Made by a program: the position numbers and the translations under genes
Shown here: positions 1 to 6,236 of the stretch, piece after piece
Numbering within the stretch: the stretch's first letter is position 1
How the letters are laid out: every line of letters starts with the position of its first letter
Notes under the pieces: generated by a model
Told to the model about the DNA's origin: nothing
What the model saw: only the letters and a program-made list of their open reading frames with translations
The model's database searches: none
Assembly (NCBI GenBank): GCA_021106755.1
Contig: JAIOTM010000213.1
Coordinates: 1 to 7,014, forward strand
DNA length: 7,014 nucleotides
Origin: Candidatus Cloacimonadota bacterium
GTDB taxonomy: Bacteria; Cloacimonadota; Cloacimonadia; Cloacimonadales; JAIOQZ01
Reading direction: 5' to 3'

Positions 1-60
1 GCGAATGAAGTATTTTAACATCATAGGAATGCTCAGAAAAGTTGGCGAAAGCTGTTTGAC

Positions 61-90
61 TTGACAGATAAGTTGTTTCTGTATCATATT
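61..90 (+). promoter_or_regulatory. Candidate sigma70-type promoter of the two-gene AT-rich operon
   Basis: A perfect -35 box TTGACA lies at 61-66. An 18-nt spacer leads to CATATT at 85-90, a 4 of 6 match to TATAAT. This would leave a leader of about 50 nt before the TTG start at 146. The -35 is convincing but the -10 is weak, so the exact transcription start is uncertain. No clear operator repeat is seen around it. Confidence 0.45.
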
Positions 91-135
91 GAAATAGTAA
101 GTAACGTCGATTATGTAAAATTCTAATCGCAACCC

Positions 136-140
136 GGAGG
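136..140 (+). promoter_or_regulatory. Strong RBS that fixes a TTG start
   Basis: GGAGG is followed by the 5-nt spacer TAAAA and then TTG at 146. The next in-frame methionine is codon 24, which has no comparable site close upstream. The TTG is therefore the best start for the 580-residue protein. Confidence 0.75.
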
Positions 141-145
141 TAAAA

Positions 146-1888
146 TTGGAAGCAATTGCTGAGTTACGTGGATTAAAAAATGAACCAAAGCAATTATTTA
201 GAAAGCTATATAAGATGAAGTATGGTGATTTTGAAAACAATGAAGTTGCCTTTAATGATTTAATACTCGAACTTAATATTGAGCATAATTTTGATTTCTG
301 TAAGCTTGGATTGGAAGCAATTCAAAGCGGATATAACTGTTTTCCCGTTGCTCATATTGTCTCAGAGAGTTTCGGAAAGTTCAAATTGGAAATACAATCA
401 GTTTTAGATTTGTTCAAAAAATTGAATGATGAAATGAAGAATGATATGGCAAGCAATACCCAATATGAACTTTCAACTTCATTAGCAAAGAATAATCCTA
501 TTTTTGCAGTCCAATTTCTAAAAAAATGTGCTGAAATTGAAGACGACTTTGTTGTTGGTCATATTTCAACCATATACAAAGAGTTCTCATTAAATGACTT
601 TTCAGCAATACATTGTGATATTATGAATCGCTTACAGACATACGATGGTATCTTTTTCTGGAGTTTGATTAATACGTTAGGAATCTTGAATTACGAAAAT
701 CATAATCATGAGTTAGATATTTCTGTGGAATTTTTAATAAAGGCTATAAAACAGACAAATCATAGCGAGTTACATTACATAGCGTTTTCATTAATTAGAT
801 TGTATGAGTTCTCTAACAATGTAACTGAACATATTCTCGGCTTAAAGAACAGAAACATACCTGATGTAGATTTTCACATCTCAAACTTCTTATTTCGAAA
901 TGCAAAGAAAATCATTGATGGGACCTGGTTTGACTCAATACTATTAAAGTTCTGCAATACAAAAGATTCACATCAGGGAATAACAAATAACTTAGACTCT
1001 GTATTACAACAAGTAATTGAAAAGGGAAAAAATGATCTCTTTCTAAGTTTTTTTCTTAAATGGTATGAACAACCAGATCGAGATATAAAAGAACACAACA
1101 TAAGAAAGGAGTTCCCTTTAACAATAGCTACATTGTTTAAACAAGAACAACTTCTAAGTCAAATAATCACAAGATTTTTTAATCATGATAATTTTATTTT
1201 TCATGATGTTGCTTCTCAAATATTGACAATGGAGCTACATCAAGAGAATCAAAAATTTCATTTGGATGTTGAATATCTGTCTTCGTTAACAGATGAGGAT
1301 TATCGTTATATTTGCAGAAAAATCCTTGGACATTTATTTGATACAAAGGTAATATGTTCTCTTCTTTTTTCCTCTTTGTCAATTTCAGGTATAAGTAAAA
1401 GTTTTTATCTAACACTTACGGGAACATTTTTAGAATTGTTAGCAAAAGATGATCCTCATCATACTAAAGATTTTGCAGAAGAAAGGTTGAAAGATGAACA
1501 AAACAATGTTTTACAGAAGAAGCTATGCCAAAACATTCTATCTATAATAAGCCAAAACAGTCAGCAATTGAATCAATTACCAAGACACAAAGAATTTGAT
1601 TTGCCATTTAAATATTCGTTGCAAATTGAGAAGGAGAAAAACAAAGAAATGAGTAAATCTCTGGAAAATAGCAGAGAACAATCAATTTTTGCTTTAGTAA
1701 TGAAAACTACTCCTATAAAATTTGGCAAAGGATGTTTTTCTTTCCAAAACGAAGTAGAACGTTATTCTGAGCCAACTTATATGAGCGAGTTTAGTCATAC
1801 TATTACAATACCAATTTCTGAAGTATGTTATCCTGTTTATTCCGCATACCAACGTTTTAGATTCATTTTCATCTCAAGGAGTGATTGA
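146..1888 (+). CDS. Uncharacterised large helical protein, putative partner or sensor of the downstream nuclease
   Basis: A 580-residue soluble protein that I do not recognise. It has no signal peptide or membrane segment and no Walker A, kinase or nuclease motif. Residues 1-490 are short amphipathic helices separated by loops, as in HEAT, ARM or TPR-like solenoids, though no strict repeat period is evident. Residues about 495-513 form a very charged helix (EKEKNKEMSKSLENSREQS). It is followed by a different, more strand-like C-terminal block (about 517-575) with the pattern TTPIKFGKGCFSF, SEFSHTITIP and YQRFRF. The start is TTG, supported by GGAGG five bases upstream. The stop TGA shares its A with the ATG of the nuclease gene (TGATG), so the two are very likely translationally coupled and work together. 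The gene is AT-rich (about 27% GC in one sampled line), unlike the MBOAT genes to the right. A sensor, scaffold or inhibitor of the nuclease is an inference from this coupling. Confidence 0.75.
   Translation: MEAIAELRGLKNEPKQLFRKLYKMKYGDFENNEVAFNDLILELNIEHNFDFCKLGLEAIQSGYNCFPVAHIVSESFGKFKLEIQSVLDLFKKLNDEMKNDMASNTQYELSTSLAKNNPIFAVQFLKKCAEIEDDFVVGHISTIYKEFSLNDFSAIHCDIMNRLQTYDGIFFWSLINTLGILNYENHNHELDISVEFLIKAIKQTNHSELHYIAFSLIRLYEFSNNVTEHILGLKNRNIPDVDFHISNFLFRNAKKIIDGTWFDSILLKFCNTKDSHQGITNNLDSVLQQVIEKGKNDLFLSFFLKWYEQPDRDIKEHNIRKEFPLTIATLFKQEQLLSQIITRFFNHDNFIFHDVASQILTMELHQENQKFHLDVEYLSSLTDEDYRYICRKILGHLFDTKVICSLLFSSLSISGISKSFYLTLTGTFLELLAKDDPHHTKDFAEERLKDEQNNVLQKKLCQNILSIISQNSQQLNQLPRHKEFDLPFKYSLQIEKEKNKEMSKSLENSREQSIFALVMKTTPIKFGKGCFSFQNEVERYSEPTYMSEFSHTITIPISEVCYPVYSAYQRFRFIFISRSD
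1876..1881 (+). promoter_or_regulatory. RBS inside the upstream gene, choosing ATG 1888
   Basis: AAGGAG sits inside the last codons of the upstream gene. It lies 6 nt from ATG at 1888 but only 3 nt from the in-frame TTG at 1885, so ATG is the better start. The placement also supports coupled translation of the pair. Confidence 0.7.
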
Positions 1889-3591
1889 TGAAACTTGTAA
1901 TTAAGGAATATTTGACCCTTTTAAAAGAATCAGATGAACTTGATGCCTTGCTTCCAGATTTATTATTATCAATGGGGTTAGAACCATTTATTTACCCACA
2001 GAAGGGAACTCGACAATATGGCGTTGATCTAGCTGCTAGAGGGATATATGACGAAGATGATACATTATTATTATTTACAATCAAGCAAGGAAATATAAAT
2101 CGAAGTGAATGGGACAGAACATCACAAGGGGTTAAAGACTCATTGGACGAGATATTGGATGTTTTTCTTCAGCTACATATTCGAGATGAGCACAAACATT
2201 TAAAAAAGAAAATTGTATTGTGTACTGGTGGCATTCTTGAAAGTAGTGTTGATACTAATTGGACAGGATACACAAATCGTAATCAAATTGAAGGAGAACG
2301 CGAGTACGAGTTCTGGGGCGGTGATAAACTATCAATTCTTATTGAAAAACATATGCTTAACGAAAATCTTTTCTCACCTGACATTAGATCAAAATTTCGG
2401 CGAACGCTAGTAAAATTGGATGATTCTGATTATGATTTTAGAGACTATTATGAATTGTTGAATCAATTGCTCTTGGCGATTGAATTCAAAGATTTTGAAA
2501 CTCAATCAACTAGGAAAAAAGTAAGGAAAATATTTCGTTCAATTGACTTATCCCTAAATATCGTATTCTATTGGGCTAAACAGGGAAACAATCTAAAACC
2601 AGCTCTTTACTGTGCCGAAAGAACATTGTTAACTTCTTGGGAGTTTACCAGGAAGAACGAGTTAATTGATAAGGAGTGGTTCCTGGATTCTCTAATTAGG
2701 ATAAAAGTGACTTTCGAGAAAATTTACTATTTCTATTTTGAAAAGATTAAGGGTAATTGCCTTGTTCTAAATGGCTTTTCGCGACACCATTCAAACTTCC
2801 CTTTAGTAAGTTTAAATATCTTTGAGCAACTTGGCATACTTACAAATTTTGGACTGTGTCTTCTTTTTACTCCTACTGATTCAAATCAGATACGAGAAAC
2901 TGAACTTAGAGCGGAATATATAGAATATACTTACATGTCGTTGAAATCCATGATAAATAAGAATAAAGCACTATTAAATCCAGTATATGATAATCATATT
3001 ATTGAGATTTCATCGACAATCTATTTTTTGGCAGAATTAAAAGAGTTTGAATTCATAAGAGGGTGGATATCCGATTTGACTGGACATATTTGGTTTGCTT
3101 ACAAATATTATGGTAAATATTTCCCAATTGATAGTGATTCTTTTGATGATTTAGTTTCACTGAATATATCCAGTACCGTTAGAAAAGAAGATATGTTTAC
3201 AATGTCTTCATTGATACCGATTCTCAGTCAATGGTGCATTATGCTTAATTTTCAAGAGGAATATGAAGAAATTCGAGGACGTGCAAATGATACTTTTAAA
3301 GATAGTATATTCCAAATATTTTATCCTGATGAGAAAACTGATCAAGTACTCTATACAGAAAATGCAGGAAGGAAATCCGGATTAGCCGAAGCACCAATTG
3401 AGTTAGTTCCATTTGAAGAAATGAAAAGAAGAATAATGATGGTTAAGGAAAAGGCTATTACATTTAAGGATGTCTCAGCGAATGTATTGATGCCAATCAT
3501 TCCATTCGTAGCTTTCAGGCATTTCAGAACACCAATGTTTCCAATGTACTGGCAAAATCTCAAAAGTACAACATCGAACACCGAGAATTAA
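1888..3591 (+). CDS. PD-(D/E)xK (Mrr/restriction-like) nuclease-domain protein with long helical C-terminal region
   Basis: A 567-residue protein, probably a DNA- or RNA-cleaving effector. Residues about 12-100 fit a restriction-endonuclease-like fold. A first helix (SDELDALLPDLLLSMG) leads to the acidic motif Y-G-V-D-L with D47. Then comes a loop and a hydrophobic strand ending F-T-I-K-Q-G with K66. A following helix (about 79-96) could close the core. The usual E or Q two residues before the lysine is T64, so activity is not certain. Residues about 106-180 hold another conserved-looking block (KKIVLCTGG, EFWGGDKLSILIEKH, FRRTLVKLDD). From about 180 to the end it is helical, without recognisable motifs. 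There are no membrane segments. It is coupled to the upstream helical protein by a 1-nt overlap. The C-terminus (after about residue 555) looks frame-damaged: coding-like sequence continues past the stop in other frames to about 3684. The family and defence role are inferred; I cannot name the system. Confidence 0.7.
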   Translation: MKLVIKEYLTLLKESDELDALLPDLLLSMGLEPFIYPQKGTRQYGVDLAARGIYDEDDTLLLFTIKQGNINRSEWDRTSQGVKDSLDEILDVFLQLHIRDEHKHLKKKIVLCTGGILESSVDTNWTGYTNRNQIEGEREYEFWGGDKLSILIEKHMLNENLFSPDIRSKFRRTLVKLDDSDYDFRDYYELLNQLLLAIEFKDFETQSTRKKVRKIFRSIDLSLNIVFYWAKQGNNLKPALYCAERTLLTSWEFTRKNELIDKEWFLDSLIRIKVTFEKIYYFYFEKIKGNCLVLNGFSRHHSNFPLVSLNIFEQLGILTNFGLCLLFTPTDSNQIRETELRAEYIEYTYMSLKSMINKNKALLNPVYDNHIIEISSTIYFLAELKEFEFIRGWISDLTGHIWFAYKYYGKYFPIDSDSFDDLVSLNISSTVRKEDMFTMSSLIPILSQWCIMLNFQEEYEEIRGRANDTFKDSIFQIFYPDEKTDQVLYTENAGRKSGLAEAPIELVPFEEMKRRIMMVKEKAITFKDVSANVLMPIIPFVAFRHFRTPMFPMYWQNLKSTTSNTEN

Positions 3592-3684
3592 TCAATTGGT
3601 TGGATTCCATTCTTCAAGGAAAAAAATATTGAAGTAGTAGAAGAAAATCTCAGAGGTCTCGATCCAATAGCATTTTTATCTTGA
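3555..3684 (+). other. Possible out-of-frame continuation of the nuclease gene
   Basis: From 3555 the -1 frame reads a protein-like stretch (KSQKYNIEHRELINW and LDSILQG) to a TGA at 3630-3632. Past its TAA, the original frame then reads KNIEVVEENLRGLDPIAFLS to a TGA at 3682-3684. Adding one A to the A4 run at 3554-3557 and removing one A from the A7 run at 3620-3626 would join these into one continuous, well-formed C-terminus. This may be real decay, an assembly error in homopolymers, or chance. It overlaps the promoter of the next gene. Confidence 0.35.
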
Positions 3685-3711
3685 CAACTCACAAATTTTC
3701 CTCATGATAAT
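3681..3711 (+). promoter_or_regulatory. Candidate promoter of MBOAT copy 1
   Basis: TTGACA at 3681-3686 is followed 19 nt later by GATAAT at 3706-3711, a 5 of 6 match to TATAAT. The spacer is longer than ideal. Both elements lie at the same positions relative to the start as in copy 2, which supports a function. If transcribed from here, the gene has its own promoter and does not depend on the AT-rich operon. Confidence 0.5.
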
Positions 3712-3728
3712 TCTATCTTCTGTTAGTT

Positions 3729-3732
3729 GGAG
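3729..3732 (+). promoter_or_regulatory. RBS that fixes the TTG start of MBOAT copy 1
   Basis: GGAG lies 5 nt before TTG at 3738. The protein then begins MLFNS, the usual N-terminus of AlgI-like MBOAT proteins. The same GGAG, spacer length and TTG occur in copy 2. Confidence 0.75.
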
Positions 3733-3737
3733 TTCTT

Positions 3738-5165
3738 TTGTTATTCAACAGTGCAGTCTTTTTCATATTTTTCGGTATCTTTTTCGTGTTATATTTTTTA
3801 ACGCGAGGAAAATTACGCCTTTTCGTAATGTTAGTATCCAGTTATGTTTTCTATGGCTGGTGGGACTGGCGATTTCTCTCACTCATAGCCATTTCGACTC
3901 TGGTTGATTATTGGGCAGGCAGGAATATGGCTCGTACCGACGAAGTGCGTAAACGAAAGTTGCTCTTATTACTCAGTCTGACATTGAATCTCGGTCTGTT
4001 AGGTTTTTTCAAATATTTCAATTTTTTTATCGAATCCACGGCAGAATTTTTAACTCTTTTCGGTATGCGGGCGAATCTGCCTACTCTTCGCATAATTCTG
4101 CCTGTGGGAATATCATTTTACACGTTCCAAACCCTGAGCTATACAATCGATATTTACCGTCACCAGCTTGAACCGGAAAAATCTTTGTTGCGATTCGCGG
4201 TTTTTGTCGCGTTTTTTCCACAACTTGTGGCAGGCCCTATCGTTCGAGCCAGACTGCTTCTACCTCAGCTTCGCGTAGATAATCATTTCGACTGGAATCG
4301 TCTGCAACAGGGAGTAACCCTCGTTATCTGGGGCTATTTCCTTAAAGTCGGGCTTGCAGATTCAGTTGCCGTACTTGTTGACGCGGTTTACGGTCAACCC
4401 AGGCTGTTTTTCTCCTCAGCACTCATAACTGGCACAGTTTTCTACGCTTTCCAGATATATGGTGATTTCTGCGGTTATTCAAGCATTGCTATCGGTATTG
4501 CCCGGATGTTGGGCTTTGATTTCGGTATAAATTTTAATAAACCATACTTCGCTGTATCCTTCAGTGATTTCTGGAAACGCTGGCATATTTCTTTATCATC
4601 CTGGCTTCGCGACTATCTCTACATTCCTCTCGGTGGAAACCGGAGCGGAAAATGGAAGACTTACCGTAATCTGATGCTTACCATGCTACTGGGCGGTTTG
4701 TGGCATGGTGCGGCTATGCGTTTTATAATCTGGGGAGGTTTGCACGGCATTTTCCTTGTAGTTCAGCGATTGTCGCAGAAACCCTCTCAATGGCTGTATG
4801 AGCGTGTATTTATACCAAAAATCATCAGAAAAGCGATAGCAATTCCATTAGTATTCGCACTGGTTTGTATCACATGGATTTTCTTTCGGGCAGGCAATCT
4901 CAGTGAAGCGATGCTTATCCTCAGAAAGGTATTTCGGCTTAATGAATTCTCACTACTTACTCTTCCTCCAAAGATTGATGTCCTCAAGGGTTCTCTCTTA
5001 ATCGCGTTTGTAATAGTAGTGGACTGGTTAGATGAACACTACGATTTCTTTAGCCGTCTTCCTTCAAAACCATGGCTATATGTATCGTTTTTAAGTTTGG
5101 TTCTGTGGCTGACCTTCTTTTTTGGCAACTTCTTCGCGAATGCTTTCATATACTTCGTCTTTTAG
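3738..5165 (+). CDS. AlgI-type MBOAT family membrane O-acyltransferase, copy 1
   Basis: A 475-residue polytopic inner-membrane protein of the MBOAT family (AlgI/PatA/DltB relatives), the usual length for AlgI-like members. Such proteins take an acyl group, commonly acetyl, from the cytoplasm and pass it across the membrane for O-acylation of a glycan. The N-terminus MLFNS and the segment FYGWWDW (38-44) are typical. The core holds LPVGISFYTFQTLSYTIDIY (121-140), FFPQLVAGPI (159-168), YGDFCGYSSIAIGIARMLGF (241-260) and FWKRWHISLSSWLRDYLYIP (278-297) with H283. GGLWHG (319-324) carries H323, the position of the essential MBOAT histidine. About ten or more hydrophobic segments are spread along the chain. 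It starts at TTG with GGAG 5 nt upstream. The SGNH-like partner gene follows after 9 nt, so the two form an operon. A paralogue starts at 6237. Family assignment is secure; the polymer acylated is unknown, so no alginate or peptidoglycan gene name is given. Confidence 0.95.
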   Translation: MLFNSAVFFIFFGIFFVLYFLTRGKLRLFVMLVSSYVFYGWWDWRFLSLIAISTLVDYWAGRNMARTDEVRKRKLLLLLSLTLNLGLLGFFKYFNFFIESTAEFLTLFGMRANLPTLRIILPVGISFYTFQTLSYTIDIYRHQLEPEKSLLRFAVFVAFFPQLVAGPIVRARLLLPQLRVDNHFDWNRLQQGVTLVIWGYFLKVGLADSVAVLVDAVYGQPRLFFSSALITGTVFYAFQIYGDFCGYSSIAIGIARMLGFDFGINFNKPYFAVSFSDFWKRWHISLSSWLRDYLYIPLGGNRSGKWKTYRNLMLTMLLGGLWHGAAMRFIIWGGLHGIFLVVQRLSQKPSQWLYERVFIPKIIRKAIAIPLVFALVCITWIFFRAGNLSEAMLILRKVFRLNEFSLLTLPPKIDVLKGSLLIAFVIVVDWLDEHYDFFSRLPSKPWLYVSFLSLVLWLTFFFGNFFANAFIYFVF

Positions 5166-5174
5166 GATGCTGAC

Positions 5175-6086
5175 ATGAAAAATACGCGTCCTGTTCTTTC
5201 ACTTCTTGTCCTTCTGCTCTTCTTCTTTATAGGTGACAGAATGATTGGTTATGTTTTCAACTATCTCTTTATGCGAAGCAATTTTCGATACGCTACTATA
5301 TATAAATCTGAGGGATTGAATTACGATGTTCTAATCTTTGGTAATTCGCGGGGGCGGTCGTACTATGCCCCATACATGGAAGAGAAGCTTGGTCTTACTT
5401 GTTATAATCTTTCTTACAATCGTTTAAGAATCCCGTTTATCAATCTCGTTTTTAACGACTACCTTGAAAAAAATGTTCCTCCAAAATTGATTATTGTCGA
5501 AATCCACTCCCTGATGGGCTATCTTGATGGTCACCTCAGCGTAATCAAGATTTTCTACGATATGTCTGAGCGAATGCGGAAACATCTCGCTACTTATAAC
5601 CACAAGGAGTGGCAGTTAAGCCGATTATCCCGTGTCTATCGCTATAATGGCGAGTTTCTGATTAGGGCATTGCTCTCTGGCAAAAGCGACCAGTATTGGA
5701 TGATTCAGGGGAAAGCCAGTCAGGCTGTAATTGAGAGCGTATTATCAAAGAAAGACAGGAAGTTGAACCCACCATCCGGGCGCGCTTTACAGGAAGCCAA
5801 AGCCTTCATGGAAACAGCTAACGCTTATGGTTGCGAAGTACGGTTTGTTTACAATCCAAACATGCCCGGCTTTTATCAGGAAGGCATTGTTGATAAGTAC
5901 ATTGCATCTTTGCAGAAAACCACTGGAAAGGTATGGGACTACTCTGATTTGTTTCAGGACTTCACTCTCTTCAGAGACGACCTTCATATAAACATTGAAG
6001 GTTGCTACGAACTCATCGATCAGCAAATTGCGGACGGCTTCTATTTTCCATTCTTTGAGCAGAGAGAAGAGCAAAACGGGGAGTGA
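5175..6086 (+). CDS. Membrane-anchored SGNH-like protein, partner of the MBOAT acyltransferase
   Basis: A 303-residue protein with one N-terminal hydrophobic segment (about 6-20) that should anchor it in the inner membrane with the rest outside the cytoplasm. SGNH block I is FGNSRGRS with candidate nucleophile S58. Block V is RDDLHIN with D268 and H271, the D-x-x-H pair, followed by a glycine. VYNPNMPG (225-232) may supply the block III asparagine. The block II region (YNLSYNRLRIP) lacks the usual glycine. Known two-component acylation systems (AlgI-AlgJ/AlgX, PatA-PatB, DltB-DltD) pair an MBOAT protein with this kind of exported hydrolase-like protein, which transfers the acyl group to the polymer. 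The gene starts 9 nt after the MBOAT stop. Its TAGGA ribosome site overlaps that stop (5163-5167), indicating coupled translation. The substrate is unknown. Confidence 0.85.
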   Translation: MKNTRPVLSLLVLLLFFFIGDRMIGYVFNYLFMRSNFRYATIYKSEGLNYDVLIFGNSRGRSYYAPYMEEKLGLTCYNLSYNRLRIPFINLVFNDYLEKNVPPKLIIVEIHSLMGYLDGHLSVIKIFYDMSERMRKHLATYNHKEWQLSRLSRVYRYNGEFLIRALLSGKSDQYWMIQGKASQAVIESVLSKKDRKLNPPSGRALQEAKAFMETANAYGCEVRFVYNPNMPGFYQEGIVDKYIASLQKTTGKVWDYSDLFQDFTLFRDDLHINIEGCYELIDQQIADGFYFPFFEQREEQNGE

Positions 6087-6156
6087 AGTAACATTGAAGG
6101 ATGATTAACTGGGTTTAGAGTTATATTGAGGGGCAATTATTCCATAATTCCGATAA

Positions 6157-6176
6157 AAAATGCAATAAGGCATTTT
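6157..6176 (+). terminator. Short inverted repeat, possible weak terminator or operator
   Basis: AAAATGC (6157-6163) and GCATTTT (6170-6176) are perfect complements around a 6-nt loop AATAAG. The T-rich 3' arm resembles an intrinsic terminator for the SGNH gene. However, the stem has only two G-C pairs, so it would be weak. It sits just before TTGACA and could instead bind a regulator. The left arm is absent before MBOAT copy 1. Confidence 0.35.
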
Positions 6177-6179
6177 CAC

Positions 6180-6210
6180 TTGACAACTATCGGCATCTTA
6201 TCCAGATAAG
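6180..6210 (+). promoter_or_regulatory. Candidate promoter of MBOAT copy 2
   Basis: TTGACA at 6180-6185 and GATAAG at 6205-6210 (4 of 6 to TATAAT) are 19 nt apart. Both sit at exactly the positions of the matching boxes in copy 1, although much of the spacer has diverged. Confidence 0.5.
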
Positions 6211-6227
6211 CTCATTTTTTGAACGTT

Positions 6228-6231
6228 GGAG
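6228..6231 (+). promoter_or_regulatory. RBS that fixes the TTG start of MBOAT copy 2
   Basis: GGAG lies 5 nt before TTG at 6237, as in copy 1, and the protein again starts MLFNS. Confidence 0.75.
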
Positions 6232-6236
6232 TCTTT

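Larger units (their letters stand above)
1..145 (+). other. Upstream leader with possible tail of a preceding gene
   Basis: No full gene is visible here. One forward frame is open from the left edge (base 2) to a TGA at 62-64 and reads as a plausible short C-terminus ending GESCLT. It could be the end of an upstream gene cut by the window edge, but about 20 codons are too few to decide. The rest is the promoter and 5' leader of the helical-protein gene. Confidence 0.3.
3665..4515 (+). repeat. Direct repeat copy 1: MBOAT leader and 5' gene half
   Basis: This stretch is homologous to 6163-7014 at an offset of 2,499 bases. From TTGACA through the gene I found no indel; one 1-nt indel lies between the CATTTT motif and TTGACA. 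The encoded proteins are about 78% identical by hand count. The longest exact block I noticed is 36 nt, at 3834-3869 and 6333-6368. The match presumably continues beyond the window edge. Confidence 0.85.
6087..6236 (+). other. Intergenic gap between the two repeat units
   Basis: This 150-nt gap holds no gene. Bases 6087-6156 have no recognisable element. Bases 6157-6176 form a small inverted repeat, 6180-6210 carry the promoter-like boxes and 6228-6231 the RBS of MBOAT copy 2. The part from 6163 on is homologous to the leader of copy 1. Confidence 0.7.

Noticed and set aside
1194..1415. Minus-strand 73-codon frame inside the helical-protein gene
   Set aside because: It lies wholly within a well-supported + strand gene and has no recognisable domain. 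It is a shadow frame, like the other minus-strand frames at 3351, 3908, 4787 and 5787.
1885..1887. TTG as the start of the nuclease gene
   Set aside because: It lies only 3 nt from AAGGAG, whereas the next codon, ATG at 1888, has a normal 6-nt spacing. It would add one residue only.
2213..2410. Second + strand frame inside the nuclease gene
   Set aside because: It is contained in the nuclease gene in another frame, with no family features.
3612..3634. CTTCAA/TTGAAG inverted repeat as a terminator for the AT-rich operon
   Set aside because: The stem is only 6 bp with two G-C pairs and an 11-nt loop, and no T run follows it.
3704..3907. + strand 67-codon frame over the start of MBOAT copy 1
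   Set aside because: It overlaps the MBOAT leader and gene in another frame, and the MBOAT frame is unambiguous.
3738..6086. Naming the MBOAT/SGNH pair as an alginate, peptidoglycan or teichoic acid acylation locus
   Set aside because: No polymer biosynthesis gene is in the window, and MBOAT/SGNH pairs serve many different glycans.
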